NCBI RefSeq assembly: GCF_005281345.1
Contig: NZ_SZXJ01000027.1
Coordinates: 209,170-273,169 of the forward strand
Direction of reading: 5' to 3'
DNA length: 64,000 nucleotides
Origin: Citrobacter sp. wls619
Lineage (GTDB): Bacteria; Pseudomonadota; Gammaproteobacteria; Enterobacterales; Enterobacteriaceae
In this document: one piece after another, positions 8,818-18,252 of the stretch
How the letters are laid out: each line of letters opens with the position of its first letter
Position numbering within the stretch: position 1 is the first letter of the stretch
Position numbers and translations under genes: made by a program
Notes under the pieces: model-generated
What the model was told of the DNA's origin: nothing
What the model saw: only the letters and a program-made list of their open reading frames with translations
Database searches by the model: none

Positions 8818-10248
8818 TCAGACTGCGAGGATCACCCGATTTGCTGCACCGTCCAGAGTCAGAGCGTCACCCATCTTGATAGCATCGAGGGTTTCGCCTT
8901 GTTGGCATACCCAGCACAAGCCCATCTCGCGGGCGATAATCGCCGAGTGGGAGGCTTCACTACCGGCTCGCAGGCAGATCCCTTTAATCGTGAGCGGGTC
9001 GAGTTGCAGCACGGTAGACGGATAGATGACATCGGCGACCAGAATGGTCGGTCGAATAAACGCGGGGATATGTGCACTTTCGCCGGTTAAATGTTGCAGC
9101 GTACGGGACAGCAAATCCTCAATATCAATGTATCGTGCCTGTAAATAAGGATCGTCGAGTTGCAGATACTGCTGACTCAGATCGCTCAGTACGTTATGCC
9201 AGGCGTAGGCTGCGCTACACTGCTTTTCGCGCATCAAATCACAGGCCATATCGAAAAGCTCAGGATCGTCGAGCAGCGTGTGATGACCAGAGAAAATGGC
9301 GGCGATATCAGCGGAATATTTCTCCTCTGCCAGCGCGGTTAAATCACTCAGGTCGTCGAGTGTGCGTAGAATGGCCGCTTTTAGCCGCTGCTGCTCGTCC
9401 TGCGCATCCGCGGCGGGGCGATGGGTGACTTCCGGTGAGAACGGCGTATAGCAAAAGGCCGTACCCGTTGCCAGCGCAGGCACCGGTACTGCGACACTTG
9501 CAGCGCGTGCTTCTTCGACGGACTCGCCAAAATTCTCAGCCGCCAGCTGTTTAAACGCAGCCAGCGCCGCGTCTGCCTGTTCACCTTTGGCAATCAGGCG
9601 CAGCGTGTCATTACAGCGCACCTGCAGCAGTGCTATCTGATTCAGGCTGTCAGGAACGACGCACTTGCCGTTTTTTTCCAGCCACATGTCGGCATTAAAG
9701 CCAGACAATGTGGAGACCAGCCGTGATGCCGGGCGAACATGTATACCGTTGGGGTTTTTTACGGTCACGGCAACCGAACGGGCATCCGCGTCGGGTGACA
9801 ATTCAGCTGGTCTGGTCTTCGCGACAGACGACGAAGGTAAACCCAGTTGCTCACGCTTGGCGTCGAGGGCATTCATGGCATCATTGATGACCCGATCGAT
9901 ATCCGCGCCCGCCGCAGCACTGACGGTTGCCGCCAGCGTACCTTCAACCAGCGGGGCGGCGCACAGACGCACCTTGGCGGCGATCGCCGGGTCGAGCAGA
10001 TCCAACGCGGTTTCCGCACTCAGTAGTGCGCTGCCAATATCCATCATCACCAGCACGTGATCCGTGTCTGCCACTGACTCAATGGCCTCCATCACTTTGA
10101 TGGGGTCGGTGCCAATGGGGTTCTCAGGATCGTCAATGCCTGCGGCAATAGCGAGTTTACAACCATCACCCATTAACATCTGTCGGGCTAACGCACCGAC
10201 GCCTTCGCCCAGTTGGGCGCTGTGAGACACAATAACCAGGTTTACCAT
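8818..10248 (-). CDS. dhaM: DhaM, phosphotransfer subunit of dihydroxyacetone kinase
   Basis: A 476-residue cytoplasmic protein that passes phosphate from the PTS to DhaL-ADP. Three domains are visible: an EIIA-like N-terminus (VNLVIVSHS, phospho-His in VSHS), an HPr-like domain (KNPNGIHVRPASRLVSTL at about 163-180) and an N-terminal fragment of enzyme I (SEASHSAIIAREMGL near the C-terminus). The length matches E. coli DhaM (472). It is the last gene of dhaKLM, 10 bp after dhaL. The family mechanism is established: DhaK binds dihydroxyacetone, DhaL carries ADP and DhaM rephosphorylates it. Confidence 0.96.
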   Translation of the reverse strand: MVNLVIVSHSAQLGEGVGALARQMLMGDGCKLAIAAGIDDPENPIGTDPIKVMEAIESVADTDHVLVMMDIGSALLSAETALDLLDPAIAAKVRLCAAPLVEGTLAATVSAAAGADIDRVINDAMNALDAKREQLGLPSSSVAKTRPAELSPDADARSVAVTVKNPNGIHVRPASRLVSTLSGFNADMWLEKNGKCVVPDSLNQIALLQVRCNDTLRLIAKGEQADAALAAFKQLAAENFGESVEEARAASVAVPVPALATGTAFCYTPFSPEVTHRPAADAQDEQQRLKAAILRTLDDLSDLTALAEEKYSADIAAIFSGHHTLLDDPELFDMACDLMREKQCSAAYAWHNVLSDLSQQYLQLDDPYLQARYIDIEDLLSRTLQHLTGESAHIPAFIRPTILVADVIYPSTVLQLDPLTIKGICLRAGSEASHSAIIAREMGLCWVCQQGETLDAIKMGDALTLDGAANRVILAV

Positions 10249-10258
10249 CGTTTTATCC

Positions 10259-10891
10259 TTACTCTCTGGAAGCCTGCGCCAGCATTTGCATCATAAACAT
10301 AACGGACGTTGCGCCGGGGTCCTGATGCCCAATGCTGCGCTCACCGAGGTAGCTGGTACGGCCTTTGCGCGCCTGCATGGTGATGGTACTTTGCGCCGCG
10401 GTTTCTGCCTGGGCGCTTGCCGCCTCCAGTGCGGCCTGTACGCTCAGCTTTTGCTCGCTGGACTGGCGCAAAGATTCGACGACGGGTACCCAAACGTCGC
10501 ACATGGTTTTGTCACCCGGTTCGGCTTTACCACGACTAATGACACCTTCCGCGCCATCACGCATCATCTGATACAACTCGTCAACCGTCAGGCTTTGATG
10601 GGCCTGAGTGACCTGCGCGGCGCGGATGAAAAAGGTGCCGAACAGCGGGCCACTGGCGCCACCGACGCTTGAGAGCAGTACCATCCCGGTATTTTTCAAA
10701 ATAAAACCGATGTCTTTATCCGCAATGGACGGGAGCTTTTCGACCACTTTACTGAAGCCGCGGTGCATATTCAGACCGTGGTCGGCATCGCCGATTTCCC
10801 GGTCAAGGCCGGTAAGAAAATCGCTTTCGGTGGTGAATATTTCGCCGCAGCGATAGAGCCAGTTAACAATTTGTGTTCTGGTGAGGGACAT
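10259..10891 (-). CDS. dhaL: DhaL, ADP-binding subunit of dihydroxyacetone kinase
   Basis: A 210-residue protein, identical in length to E. coli DhaL. The Mg-ADP-binding motif GDADHGLNM is at about residues 30-38, and SSVGGASGPLFGTFF and GDKTMCDVWVP are conserved. Two consecutive ATG codons are present. I chose the second, because the AAGGAG then lies seven bases away and the protein begins MSLTRTQ as in E. coli. It sits between dhaK (8-bp gap) and dhaM. Confidence 0.96.
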   Translation of the reverse strand: MSLTRTQIVNWLYRCGEIFTTESDFLTGLDREIGDADHGLNMHRGFSKVVEKLPSIADKDIGFILKNTGMVLLSSVGGASGPLFGTFFIRAAQVTQAHQSLTVDELYQMMRDGAEGVISRGKAEPGDKTMCDVWVPVVESLRQSSEQKLSVQAALEAASAQAETAAQSTITMQARKGRTSYLGERSIGHQDPGATSVMFMMQMLAQASRE

Positions 10892-10902
10892 CATGAATCT
10901 CC

Positions 10903-11973
10903 TTATTTACCCCAGTTGAGTGCAGGGGTGTGAACCGGTGCATCCCATAAGCTCAGCGTTTCGTCATCCACTTGTAGCAGGGTGATTGAGAAACCGGTCA
11001 TATCCAGAGAGGTGCAGTAAGAGCCAATCAGGTTACGCTCGATGACAATACCGGCATCCTGACAACGGCTTTCAAGGCGGTTATACACGCCGAAGAGTTC
11101 AGACAGCGGTGTCGCACCGAGATTATTGACCAGCGCAATCACGCGATCGCCGCTCTGTAGCGCGCGTTTGCTTTCTTTCCCTTCCTGCCAGGCGCCCTGA
11201 AGGTGATCCCAGTGACGCAGCGTACGACTGTAGTGGCCGTTTTCCAGCAGGGTGTCAAACATTTCATCCACCGTTTGATCAAGCGAAGAGAATGGACGGC
11301 GGTCAATGCCGGGTTCGCCGTGGATACCGACGCCAAACTCCATTTCGTTGTCCTGTAGGGTGAATGACGGTTGACCGGCCGCCGGCACGGTACAGGCGCC
11401 AATGGCAATCCCGATGGAATGACCCTGGTTGTTCAACTGGCGTCCCAGCGCTGCGCAGGCATCCAGTGAGTCTCCACGTTCTGCGGCCGCACCGACCAGT
11501 TTTTCAATCAATACCGTATTTGCCACACCGCGACGACCGGCGGTGTACAGACTGTCTTTCACCGCCACGTCATCATCCACGACCATCGTGGTGACTTTGA
11601 CGCCGCTTTCATGCAACAACTCGGTTGCCGTTTCGAAGTTAAGAATGTCGCCGGTGTAATTTTTGATTATCAGCAGTACGCCTTCGCCGCCGTCAATTTG
11701 CATGGCACATTCAAACATTTTATCCGGCGTTGGCGAGGTGAAAATTTCACCCGGACAGGCACCAGAAAGCATACCCTGGCCAATGTAGCCGCAGTGCATT
11801 GGCTCATGGCCGCTACCCCCACCGGAAAGCAGCGCCACTTTGCCCATCACTGGCGCATCCGCGCGAGTAACGTACACCGGGTCCTGATGCAGTGCCAGAG
11901 AGGGGTAGGCTTTTGCCAGCCCGGCGAGTTGTTCGTTCAGTACGTCTTCAACACGGTTGATCAATTTTTTCAT
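10903..11973 (-). CDS. dhaK: DhaK, dihydroxyacetone-binding subunit
   Basis: A 356-residue subunit that binds dihydroxyacetone covalently through the His of GVGIHGEPG (near residue 218). The N-terminal LSGGGSGHEPMHCGYIGQGML block is intact. First gene of dhaKLM. In E. coli the divergent gene upstream is dhaR, the activator. Here no dhaR is present, and the next gene belongs to an unrelated membrane-protein pair, so control of this operon must differ or act in trans. Confidence 0.96.
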   Translation of the reverse strand: MKKLINRVEDVLNEQLAGLAKAYPSLALHQDPVYVTRADAPVMGKVALLSGGGSGHEPMHCGYIGQGMLSGACPGEIFTSPTPDKMFECAMQIDGGEGVLLIIKNYTGDILNFETATELLHESGVKVTTMVVDDDVAVKDSLYTAGRRGVANTVLIEKLVGAAAERGDSLDACAALGRQLNNQGHSIGIAIGACTVPAAGQPSFTLQDNEMEFGVGIHGEPGIDRRPFSSLDQTVDEMFDTLLENGHYSRTLRHWDHLQGAWQEGKESKRALQSGDRVIALVNNLGATPLSELFGVYNRLESRCQDAGIVIERNLIGSYCTSLDMTGFSITLLQVDDETLSLWDAPVHTPALNWGK

Positions 11974-12124
11974 TGTTTATGCTCCGCAGACAGTCCTGAG
12001 ATGGCTGCACATATCAGGCAGACATCTGATGTAGGGTATCGGTTTGTACAACGCCACGGCGACCTCTCGCTGCCGATAAGGTAATTTTGCACACGGGTAG
12101 TCAAAAGAAAATTGATGTGATTGG

Positions 12125-12172
12125 CGTTTCAATACGGAACATTAGCATCTGGTAATGTTCCGTATTGAAACG
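12125..12172. repeat. Perfect 20-bp inverted repeat upstream of dhaK
   Basis: Arms 12125-12144 and 12153-12172 are perfectly complementary around an eight-base loop (GCATCTGG). Each arm contains the imperfect dyad GTTTCAATACGGAAC. It lies about 150 bp upstream of dhaK and about 80 bp after the stop of the membrane-protein gene. No T-run follows on either strand. It could be a pair of operator sites (possibly the binding site of an unlinked DhaR) or a strong hairpin between two same-direction operons. The rest of 11974-12249 shows no gene. Confidence 0.75.
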
Positions 12173-12249
12173 TATTGGTGCATAAAACAGCGGAAGTGAG
12201 AGATGCGGCAAGGTTTATGCTGACGGCATCGTGAATAAAACGTTATTTC

Positions 12250-14400
12250 TTACTCCTCCTTGCCATTAAAATCGAAAAACCAGAACAAGATAAAACCAAT
12301 GAAACCAAAAATGAGCAGAATAGCCAGGGTATAGACTTCATATCGTGCGGCATCTGCAGCAATCGCCTGTAACGTATCGATTGCCGGGGCTGGCTGCTCT
12401 TTGAATAGCATGAGTTGCCATTCATAAAGGTTTGTCGTTTTTATCTCTTTAATCGGTTCCCAAATATGGTTAGCCGCCGCGCCGAGTGCTAAAGCGGAAA
12501 ACAGTGCGCCGTATATGCGTTGACGTTTTTCCTGACGCTGACTAATCGCTTGGCGCATGAGCTGATCCAATTGCTCTATCTGCGCCATGAGCTCCTGGCG
12601 TTGTTCAGACAATCCCCACTGCCGAGAGAGATCGTCACTCAGTTGGTTATGTAGGGCATCGTTGCCGACCAAAGCACCTTTATTCATGGCTTTTAGCGCC
12701 CGGGCCTTGGTTTCCAGCATCATTTCGGACCAGTCAGATAGACGACGAATTTTGCCCTTTCGGTTGTGAATTTGCTGCGATTCGAGCAGATCCTTGAGCC
12801 ACTGTTCAATCTGTTGGCCAGAGTTTGCCAGAAAATTTTCATACTCATGGCTGACATCCGCGACGGAACTGGCCGCTTTAATCAGTATCGCCAGATGTTT
12901 ATCCTCTTCTTCGCGACAGAAGAATGTGACGCCATGACGGTGAGCGACGACCAGAATATTGCTGTACCACTGGCTACTGTACTCGCTGGCGGGGGGCAGA
13001 TCCGCAGGACTCCGGACGACGCGCGTGCTATCGCTCTGTGCTGCCAGCCAGGCATGGAAGGTGGGGGTGTCGATCATACGCATCAGCGGCACTATCGTAA
13101 TATCACCGCCCTCCGGGATGCGATGCTGATAGACACGAATGCATTTACCCTTTGTGCGGCAATCCAGTTCGGGTAAAACTATTGGCACAATGGCGTTATC
13201 AAGGTAACGGGTAAAATAATTCTCCCAGATTGCGGGCAAAACGTCTTGTTGCCAGGTCAGTTTCGAGCCGGGCTCTCCGGGCGCAAGCTGCTTCGGTGCC
13301 GCAATGAGCGTCATTCTGCCTTGATCATCGTACCAGGGTTGGTTCGGTGCTCCTGGGATTAATTTATCGCTTCCGGCCAGGCGATAGCTTTCAAGAAAAC
13401 GCGGCGTATCGTGCGGGCGTACCCCTTGCCAGGCCGCATCTTCACGTTGTTCCAGAGCGGACCACAGGGCATCAAGGCGCGTCCCCTGAATGGGGTTGAG
13501 TGAAATAACGATATCATTGCCCGTGCCCACTTCTCGCGGGCGATAAATGGCCAGCAACCCAAATCCATTGTGCGTCCAACTGCGTTCTTTGTCGCAGCGG
13601 GCGAGAATTTTCAGCATCCCGGAAGGGAGCGTTTCGGTGATAAACAGTGCATCAACCACCGTTTGCCGCCGGCCTGTGCCGAGGTCCAGCAGGAGTTGGC
13701 AGGTCACCGAGCGCTTGATAACGTGTTGGTAAATCTGTTGCTCATACGCCAGACTTGCGACCGCACTTGCATAACATTGCGTGTGCATGGGCATAATGCC
13801 TGCGGTAGGGTCGGGGTTGGCTATTATCATATCGCTCAACAGGCGCAGGCAGGCCAACATGTTGTGGCGAACAACGGCAGTATCATCCAGGGATTGCTCG
13901 CACAGGCTGCTATGCGCGAGTGCGGATAACAAGCACGCGGCAGAACGCGCCGTATCATCACCGTCCAGATAAATACCGCTTTCCCATGCGGTGACGTATT
14001 CCAGCCACGGATGTGTTGATAGCGACAGCGAACCAACGGCATTGAGATGGTTCAAAAACAGCAACAGCGTGAAACAGGTATCCAGAGAGAAATCTTCAAT
14101 AACGATTCGCTGTATTCCCTGGACACTTGAGAGTTTGCTGCGCCATATAGTCCATTGACGATCGTCGGCATTTGCCACCAGTTCACTCACCGAATGGTAG
14201 TGACCTGCACGGTATCCTTTGTTATTGAGCGCGACACCCTTTTGGCTTTCCGTATCATTGCCGTCGCCCAATCCGATCAGCAGGCTGCCAGCCGGTGCAT
14301 CACGCTGCGACGGATTGAACTCGAAAGTAAACTGCGGCCATGCATTGTTGAATGCGAACATATAATTCTCTGTCGATGAATGTGTTGGTGTATCGCTCAT
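12250..14400 (-). CDS. Unrecognised protein with C-terminal membrane anchor, partner of HEPN protein
   Basis: A 716-residue protein that I do not recognise. The first 600 or so residues look soluble. They include a block with acidic residues (IVIEDFSLDTCFTLLLFLNHL, WLEYVTAWESG), a Cys pair region (LDCRTKGKCIRVYQH) and a helical, coiled-coil-like stretch (EQRQELMAQIEQLDQLMRQAISQRQEKRQRIYG, about 605-640). Near the end are a weak hydrophobic segment (ALFSALALGAAA) and a strong one (TLAILLIFGFIGFILFWFF), with basic/acidic tail NGKEE. The start shares one base with the stop of the upstream gene (TAATG), indicating translational coupling. No catalytic motif is certain. The architecture suggests a membrane-tethered sensor or effector. 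Confidence 0.8.
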   Translation of the reverse strand: MSDTPTHSSTENYMFAFNNAWPQFTFEFNPSQRDAPAGSLLIGLGDGNDTESQKGVALNNKGYRAGHYHSVSELVANADDRQWTIWRSKLSSVQGIQRIVIEDFSLDTCFTLLLFLNHLNAVGSLSLSTHPWLEYVTAWESGIYLDGDDTARSAACLLSALAHSSLCEQSLDDTAVVRHNMLACLRLLSDMIIANPDPTAGIMPMHTQCYASAVASLAYEQQIYQHVIKRSVTCQLLLDLGTGRRQTVVDALFITETLPSGMLKILARCDKERSWTHNGFGLLAIYRPREVGTGNDIVISLNPIQGTRLDALWSALEQREDAAWQGVRPHDTPRFLESYRLAGSDKLIPGAPNQPWYDDQGRMTLIAAPKQLAPGEPGSKLTWQQDVLPAIWENYFTRYLDNAIVPIVLPELDCRTKGKCIRVYQHRIPEGGDITIVPLMRMIDTPTFHAWLAAQSDSTRVVRSPADLPPASEYSSQWYSNILVVAHRHGVTFFCREEEDKHLAILIKAASSVADVSHEYENFLANSGQQIEQWLKDLLESQQIHNRKGKIRRLSDWSEMMLETKARALKAMNKGALVGNDALHNQLSDDLSRQWGLSEQRQELMAQIEQLDQLMRQAISQRQEKRQRIYGALFSALALGAAANHIWEPIKEIKTTNLYEWQLMLFKEQPAPAIDTLQAIAADAARYEVYTLAILLIFGFIGFILFWFFDFNGKEE

Positions 14401-16259
14401 TATTTGACTACGTTATAAATGACCCGTTGTGAGCGACTCCAGTTATCGTCAATCGCAATATTGGGTTCATGGTTTTCTTGTTTTACGCAGTAGTTCTTAA
14501 CCAGGCTTTTTAACTCAGCCCCGTTGAGCGTGCCGAACATCAGACGCGTATTCAGTTCTTTCAATAACACATCGTGGAGTGAATAGGTGGTAGGTCTTTG
14601 CAGTGAAAACTGCGCCGCGTCAGCCAGTAAGTCACGCGCATTATCGGCCATCAAACGGCGTTCACAGCGACCCGCAGGTTCATTTTTGGCCATTTCTTCA
14701 TCGTAAGCTTTCTTCTGGGCTTTCTCAAAATTAAGCGCTCTGTCGAGTTCCGCTTTAATACCCTGAACATCCCTGGCAGAAGAACAGAATGTTTTTAAAT
14801 AACGAATCTGTATGGGGGTCAGCGTGCCATTACGGTTCGCTTGCTGACGTAATTTACCGGCCATTCTGAGACAACCGTTTTTTTCATCCATCAACGATGC
14901 TGATTGTAATAGGGCATTCAACGTTTCCTGGCGATCTTCCTGTAATGCGGCTTCGGCATAATACAGTTTCCAGCGCATGCCTCCGGCAAGAAACAAATTG
15001 ACAACCTGGGTATCACCGCGGTCGATAGCGGCGCGAAGATTTTTTTCATCCCAGGCAATGCCAATATTCGCCAGTTCTTTACGCGGATCGTTACTGGTTT
15101 CTTTTTTCGCACCGGCAACCGTTTTACCCACTTCCCCGAGATCGCTACGGATGGACTCCGTATTCACCAGCGTCTTGGTTGAAGTTCCAAAAGTCAGTAC
15201 CGAGCCAACAATAAGGACGGCGATACCGCCCAACACCCAGACTACATACTTGCGAATGATGTCCGTACGCGTTTTGATTACCTCAAGATCTTGAGCCTGA
15301 GCCACCAGATTATCTTTTATTTCCTGAACGTCGCCGCCGAGATCTTCAATCTTTTGGCTGGTCCGTTCGAAATAGCGAGCAACCTCAGCATTGCTGTCAT
15401 CAAAAAAGCGATCAGGGTTAACTTTTACGCGGCCTTCATCGAAGGCCTCCTGTACCGGCTCAGTAATTTCTCGGTAATAGTAATTCACCAATGTTGTTTG
15501 GACGGAGGTTACCCGCTTGTGATGCGCCAGACGGTTGCGAATTACGCGAATATCGTCAAGAAAGGTGTTCAGTGTTGTACGTTTATCGTTAACAAAGCTG
15601 AGCAACGGGGTATATTGATAAAGCGGAGAATAGTGGATGGGATATTCGTTTTTATCAATAAACAGTGAGGCGAGTTCACTGAAAAGGGTCCCACTCAATA
15701 CGTCATCACGATCGGCAACGTTCAGCCATTTTTTCACACGTTCCTGACCAAATAATTTGTTTAGGTGCTCAAGTAGGGCTTGTTGGTTATTGTACGCTTC
15801 ATTAATTAAACTACGAATGGTCAACTCTAATGCCCGTACCTGCTGCAAACTACGTAACTGCTTTTCTTCGCCTTCGTTATGCAGCGTCGTTGAATAAGTT
15901 AATTGAGGTTGTTTTTCTCGCAAATATTCGAGCTGCCACAAAAGACGCAACGCGGCAATGGTCAGATTTCTGTCCGCAGGCTGGCCATCTGTATTTCTGA
16001 CGAGCCATTTTTTCAAGGTTCTAAGTGCCGCAAGAAAGCTCGCCATTTCCTGCTCGTTATAGTTAAATCGAGCCGCTACACTGTTCCAGTTGCCCAATTT
16101 CTCTCGGGCTTTATCAAGTGAATAATAAAACGTATCAGGCGAGAGCTGCGTGGGGACTGGCATACCCAGCAGGGATAAGATTTGTGGAAATGCGCTGTCG
16201 AAAAGAGACAGGCAACGAGTAAAATCGTTGTGCTCAGAAGCAGATGAATGATCGACCAT
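14400..16259 (-). CDS. HEPN-motif membrane protein with ankyrin-like segment
   Basis: A 619-residue protein, first of a two-gene operon. An N-terminal helical region leads to DDIRVIRNRLAHHKRV, where RNRLAH at 241-246 fits the HEPN ribonuclease motif Rx4-6H with a polar residue after Arg. A short coiled-coil-like stretch (about 295-335) precedes one transmembrane helix (about 338-358). After it comes an ankyrin-like piece (ANIGIAWDEKNLRAAIDRGD..., about 397-430), then a Cys-containing helical tail. The partner gene overlaps by one base. HEPN RNases are common in toxin and anti-phage systems. The RNase role is inferred from a short motif only. It could instead be a structural HEPN fold without activity. 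Confidence 0.75.
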   Translation of the reverse strand: MVDHSSASEHNDFTRCLSLFDSAFPQILSLLGMPVPTQLSPDTFYYSLDKAREKLGNWNSVAARFNYNEQEMASFLAALRTLKKWLVRNTDGQPADRNLTIAALRLLWQLEYLREKQPQLTYSTTLHNEGEEKQLRSLQQVRALELTIRSLINEAYNNQQALLEHLNKLFGQERVKKWLNVADRDDVLSGTLFSELASLFIDKNEYPIHYSPLYQYTPLLSFVNDKRTTLNTFLDDIRVIRNRLAHHKRVTSVQTTLVNYYYREITEPVQEAFDEGRVKVNPDRFFDDSNAEVARYFERTSQKIEDLGGDVQEIKDNLVAQAQDLEVIKTRTDIIRKYVVWVLGGIAVLIVGSVLTFGTSTKTLVNTESIRSDLGEVGKTVAGAKKETSNDPRKELANIGIAWDEKNLRAAIDRGDTQVVNLFLAGGMRWKLYYAEAALQEDRQETLNALLQSASLMDEKNGCLRMAGKLRQQANRNGTLTPIQIRYLKTFCSSARDVQGIKAELDRALNFEKAQKKAYDEEMAKNEPAGRCERRLMADNARDLLADAAQFSLQRPTTYSLHDVLLKELNTRLMFGTLNGAELKSLVKNYCVKQENHEPNIAIDDNWSRSQRVIYNVVK

Positions 16260-16356
16260 TATATTCTCACGTGGTTATTCGCTGAGTTTTCCCGGCCCGA
16301 TCTAATCGCACTGTGTCAGGCAACTTTCCCTGCAGCCAGAATGCCATAATTCGACG

Positions 16357-16386
16357 ATTATTCGGGATTTTTAATCAGTTCGTCAA
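16357..16386 (-). promoter_or_regulatory. Sigma-70-like promoter of the HEPN/membrane-protein operon
   Basis: On the minus strand TTGACG (16381-16386) and AATAAT (16357-16362) are separated by 18 bases. This would give a leader of about 90 bases before the ATG at 16259. The remaining intergenic DNA to 16655 holds only the inverted repeat at 16562-16600. Confidence 0.55.
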
Positions 16387-16561
16387 TATATATGCGGGGC
16401 GTAATATTGGTAGTAGACATTGCGGCCAATAATGCATCGCTATGCGTTCTTAACGCAAATTATGGTTGCTGCGACGGAATTTAATGTTTATTGGCTAACA
16501 AAATACGCAGATATTGGGTAAGTAAAACGCAGAAAGCGGGGCGGGTGAATCAGGCGACTAC

Positions 16562-16600
16562 ACGCCAATAATGCCACAAATAATGCCGCATTATTGGCGT
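16562..16600. repeat. 12-bp perfect inverted repeat downstream of the glutamate dehydrogenase gene
   Basis: ACGCCAATAATG (16562-16573) is complementary to CATTATTGGCGT (16589-16600). The loop again contains AATAATGCC. It lies 55 bp after the dehydrogenase stop and lacks a T-run. It may be a weak terminator or a protein-binding site for the operon that starts at 16259. Confidence 0.6.
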
Positions 16601-16655
16601 AACTCACGACTGGCGTTTATCGTCGGTCAAAAACGTTGGCGTATTGGCCTTCGTA

Positions 16656-17930
16656 TTATCCCGGATAAATACCACGGTCTTTACGTGCCAGCAGGATACG
16701 CTCGCAGGCCACAATATAGGCGGCAGTGCGCAATGAGCAGGATTTCTCCGCCGCTTTCTCCCACACATGAACCATCGCATCGGTCATGATTTTATCCATG
16801 CGATTGTTGATCTCTTCTTCGCTCCAGAAGAAGCTGGCCATGTCCTGAACCCATTCGAAGTAGCTGACGGTGACGCCGCCTGCGTTACATACGACGTCAG
16901 GTACCACGATGATACCGCGGCTTGCCAGCATATCATCGGCATCCGGGTAAGTTGGGCCGTTAGCGCCCTCAAGCACCAGTTTGCAGGTCAGTATTTCTGC
17001 ACGCTGACGGGTAATCTGTCCTTCCAGCGCGGCAGGGATCAGGATATCCATCTCCACGCTCCAGAAGGCTTCGCTGGCGATCGTTTCCGCCCCCGGGAAA
17101 CCGGCAATCTGTTTGTGCTCCAACTGCCAGGCGGTCAACGCGGTCATGTCGATCCCGGTGGTGTTAAACAGGGTGGCAGTGTGATCCTGAATGGCAACGA
17201 CGCGTGCGCCAGCACTGGCGAACAGGCGAGCCGCTTCACTGCCGACATTACCAAAGCCTTGTACCGCTACGCGTGCGCCTTCGACGTCGATGTTGGCACG
17301 ACGAGCCACTTCCAGACCGCTGACGAACACGCCACGACCCGTTGCTTTATCACGACCCAACGAACCGCCAAGGTGGATAGGTTTACCGGTGACCACGCTG
17401 GTTACGGTGGTGCCGTGGTTCATGGAGTAGGTATCCATCATCCATGCCATCACTTTGCCGTTGGTGCCGACATCCGGCGCAGGAATATCTTTTTGCGGCC
17501 CAATGATAATGCCGATTTCGCTGGTATAGCGGCGGGTTAAACGCTCCAGTTCACCTTCGGACAGCGAGAATGGGTCGACGCGAACGCCACCTTTGGCACC
17601 GCCGTACGGCAGGTTCAGTGCGGCACATTTGATGGTCATCCAGGCGGAAAGGGCCATCACTTCATTAAGATCAACATCAGGATGATAACGCACGCCGCCT
17701 TTCCCCGGGCCGCGGGAGAGGTTGTGCTGTACACGATATCCTTCGAAATGGCGAATAGTGCCGTCATCCATCTGCACCGGAATATCGACAATTAGCGCGC
17801 GTTTCGGGTGGCGCAGGGTATCCACCCAATGGGAAAGTTCGCCCAGGTAAGGGGCCACACGCTCGATTTGTTGCAGGTAGGTATTCCAGGCAGATGTGCT
17901 GCTATCTGAAGCGTAAGATAACTTATCCAT
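16656..17930 (-). CDS. Glu/Leu/Phe/Val-type dehydrogenase (glutamate dehydrogenase)
   Basis: A 424-residue hexameric-type glutamate dehydrogenase that interconverts glutamate and 2-oxoglutarate plus ammonia. Catalytic Lys is in [14 protein letters not shown]. The nucleotide-binding domain has [14 protein letters not shown]. The start is ATG at 17930. The length and sequence resemble Bacillus RocG/GudB more than the 447-residue NADP-dependent GdhA of E. coli. Salmonella has a comparable second enzyme near treA (from memory). The acidic/neutral residue that sets cofactor choice was not determined, so NAD versus NADP is open. It stands alone on the minus strand, with about 320 bp of AT-rich DNA upstream. 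Confidence 0.9.
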   Translation of the reverse strand: MDKLSYASDSSTSAWNTYLQQIERVAPYLGELSHWVDTLRHPKRALIVDIPVQMDDGTIRHFEGYRVQHNLSRGPGKGGVRYHPDVDLNEVMALSAWMTIKCAALNLPYGGAKGGVRVDPFSLSEGELERLTRRYTSEIGIIIGPQKDIPAPDVGTNGKVMAWMMDTYSMNHGTTVTSVVTGKPIHLGGSLGRDKATGRGVFVSGLEVARRANIDVEGARVAVQGFGNVGSEAARLFASAGARVVAIQDHTATLFNTTGIDMTALTAWQLEHKQIAGFPGAETIASEAFWSVEMDILIPAALEGQITRQRAEILTCKLVLEGANGPTYPDADDMLASRGIIVVPDVVCNAGGVTVSYFEWVQDMASFFWSEEEINNRMDKIMTDAMVHVWEKAAEKSCSLRTAAYIVACERILLARKDRGIYPG

Positions 17931-18252
17931 GATAAACCTTAGTTATAAAAGTAATATGTTCTTAATTTGGCCGTGGTATACAGTGGATCTCACCATATAA
18001 ACTTAAATTTAACATTTTTTTCAAGAAACGGCCTGCCCTCCAGCCCCTCAATAGCCATAATAAAAACGCGTGAATTAAGCGTTAAGTGAATAATTATCTA
18101 TTGATTTTGCGAATGTTTGCGATCAAGTCGCGATTCAGACATTTAATATGCATGGTGCATGAGAATGACTATTTGTCAGATTTATGATGTACCTCTAAAA
18201 GTAAACAATATGATAATTATTTGTGTTTTCTTGATTGCATTTTAGCGGCGCG
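17931..18252. other. Intergenic, AT-rich; no gene seen
   Basis: 322 bp between the glutamate dehydrogenase start and the pilus tip gene stop. It must hold the dehydrogenase promoter. TATACC- and TATATG-like hexamers occur near 17970-18000 on the minus strand, but none is convincing. No terminator with a T-run for the pilus operon is evident. Confidence 0.5.

Noticed and set aside
12250-16259. HEPN/MNT toxin-antitoxin pair
   Set aside because: The partner is a 716-residue membrane-anchored protein without the short nucleotidyltransferase GSxxxGxxxxxSDxD motif, so the classic small pair does not fit.
16767-17540. Open frame opposite the glutamate dehydrogenase gene (257 codons, plus)
   Set aside because: Antisense shadow; no recognisable protein features.
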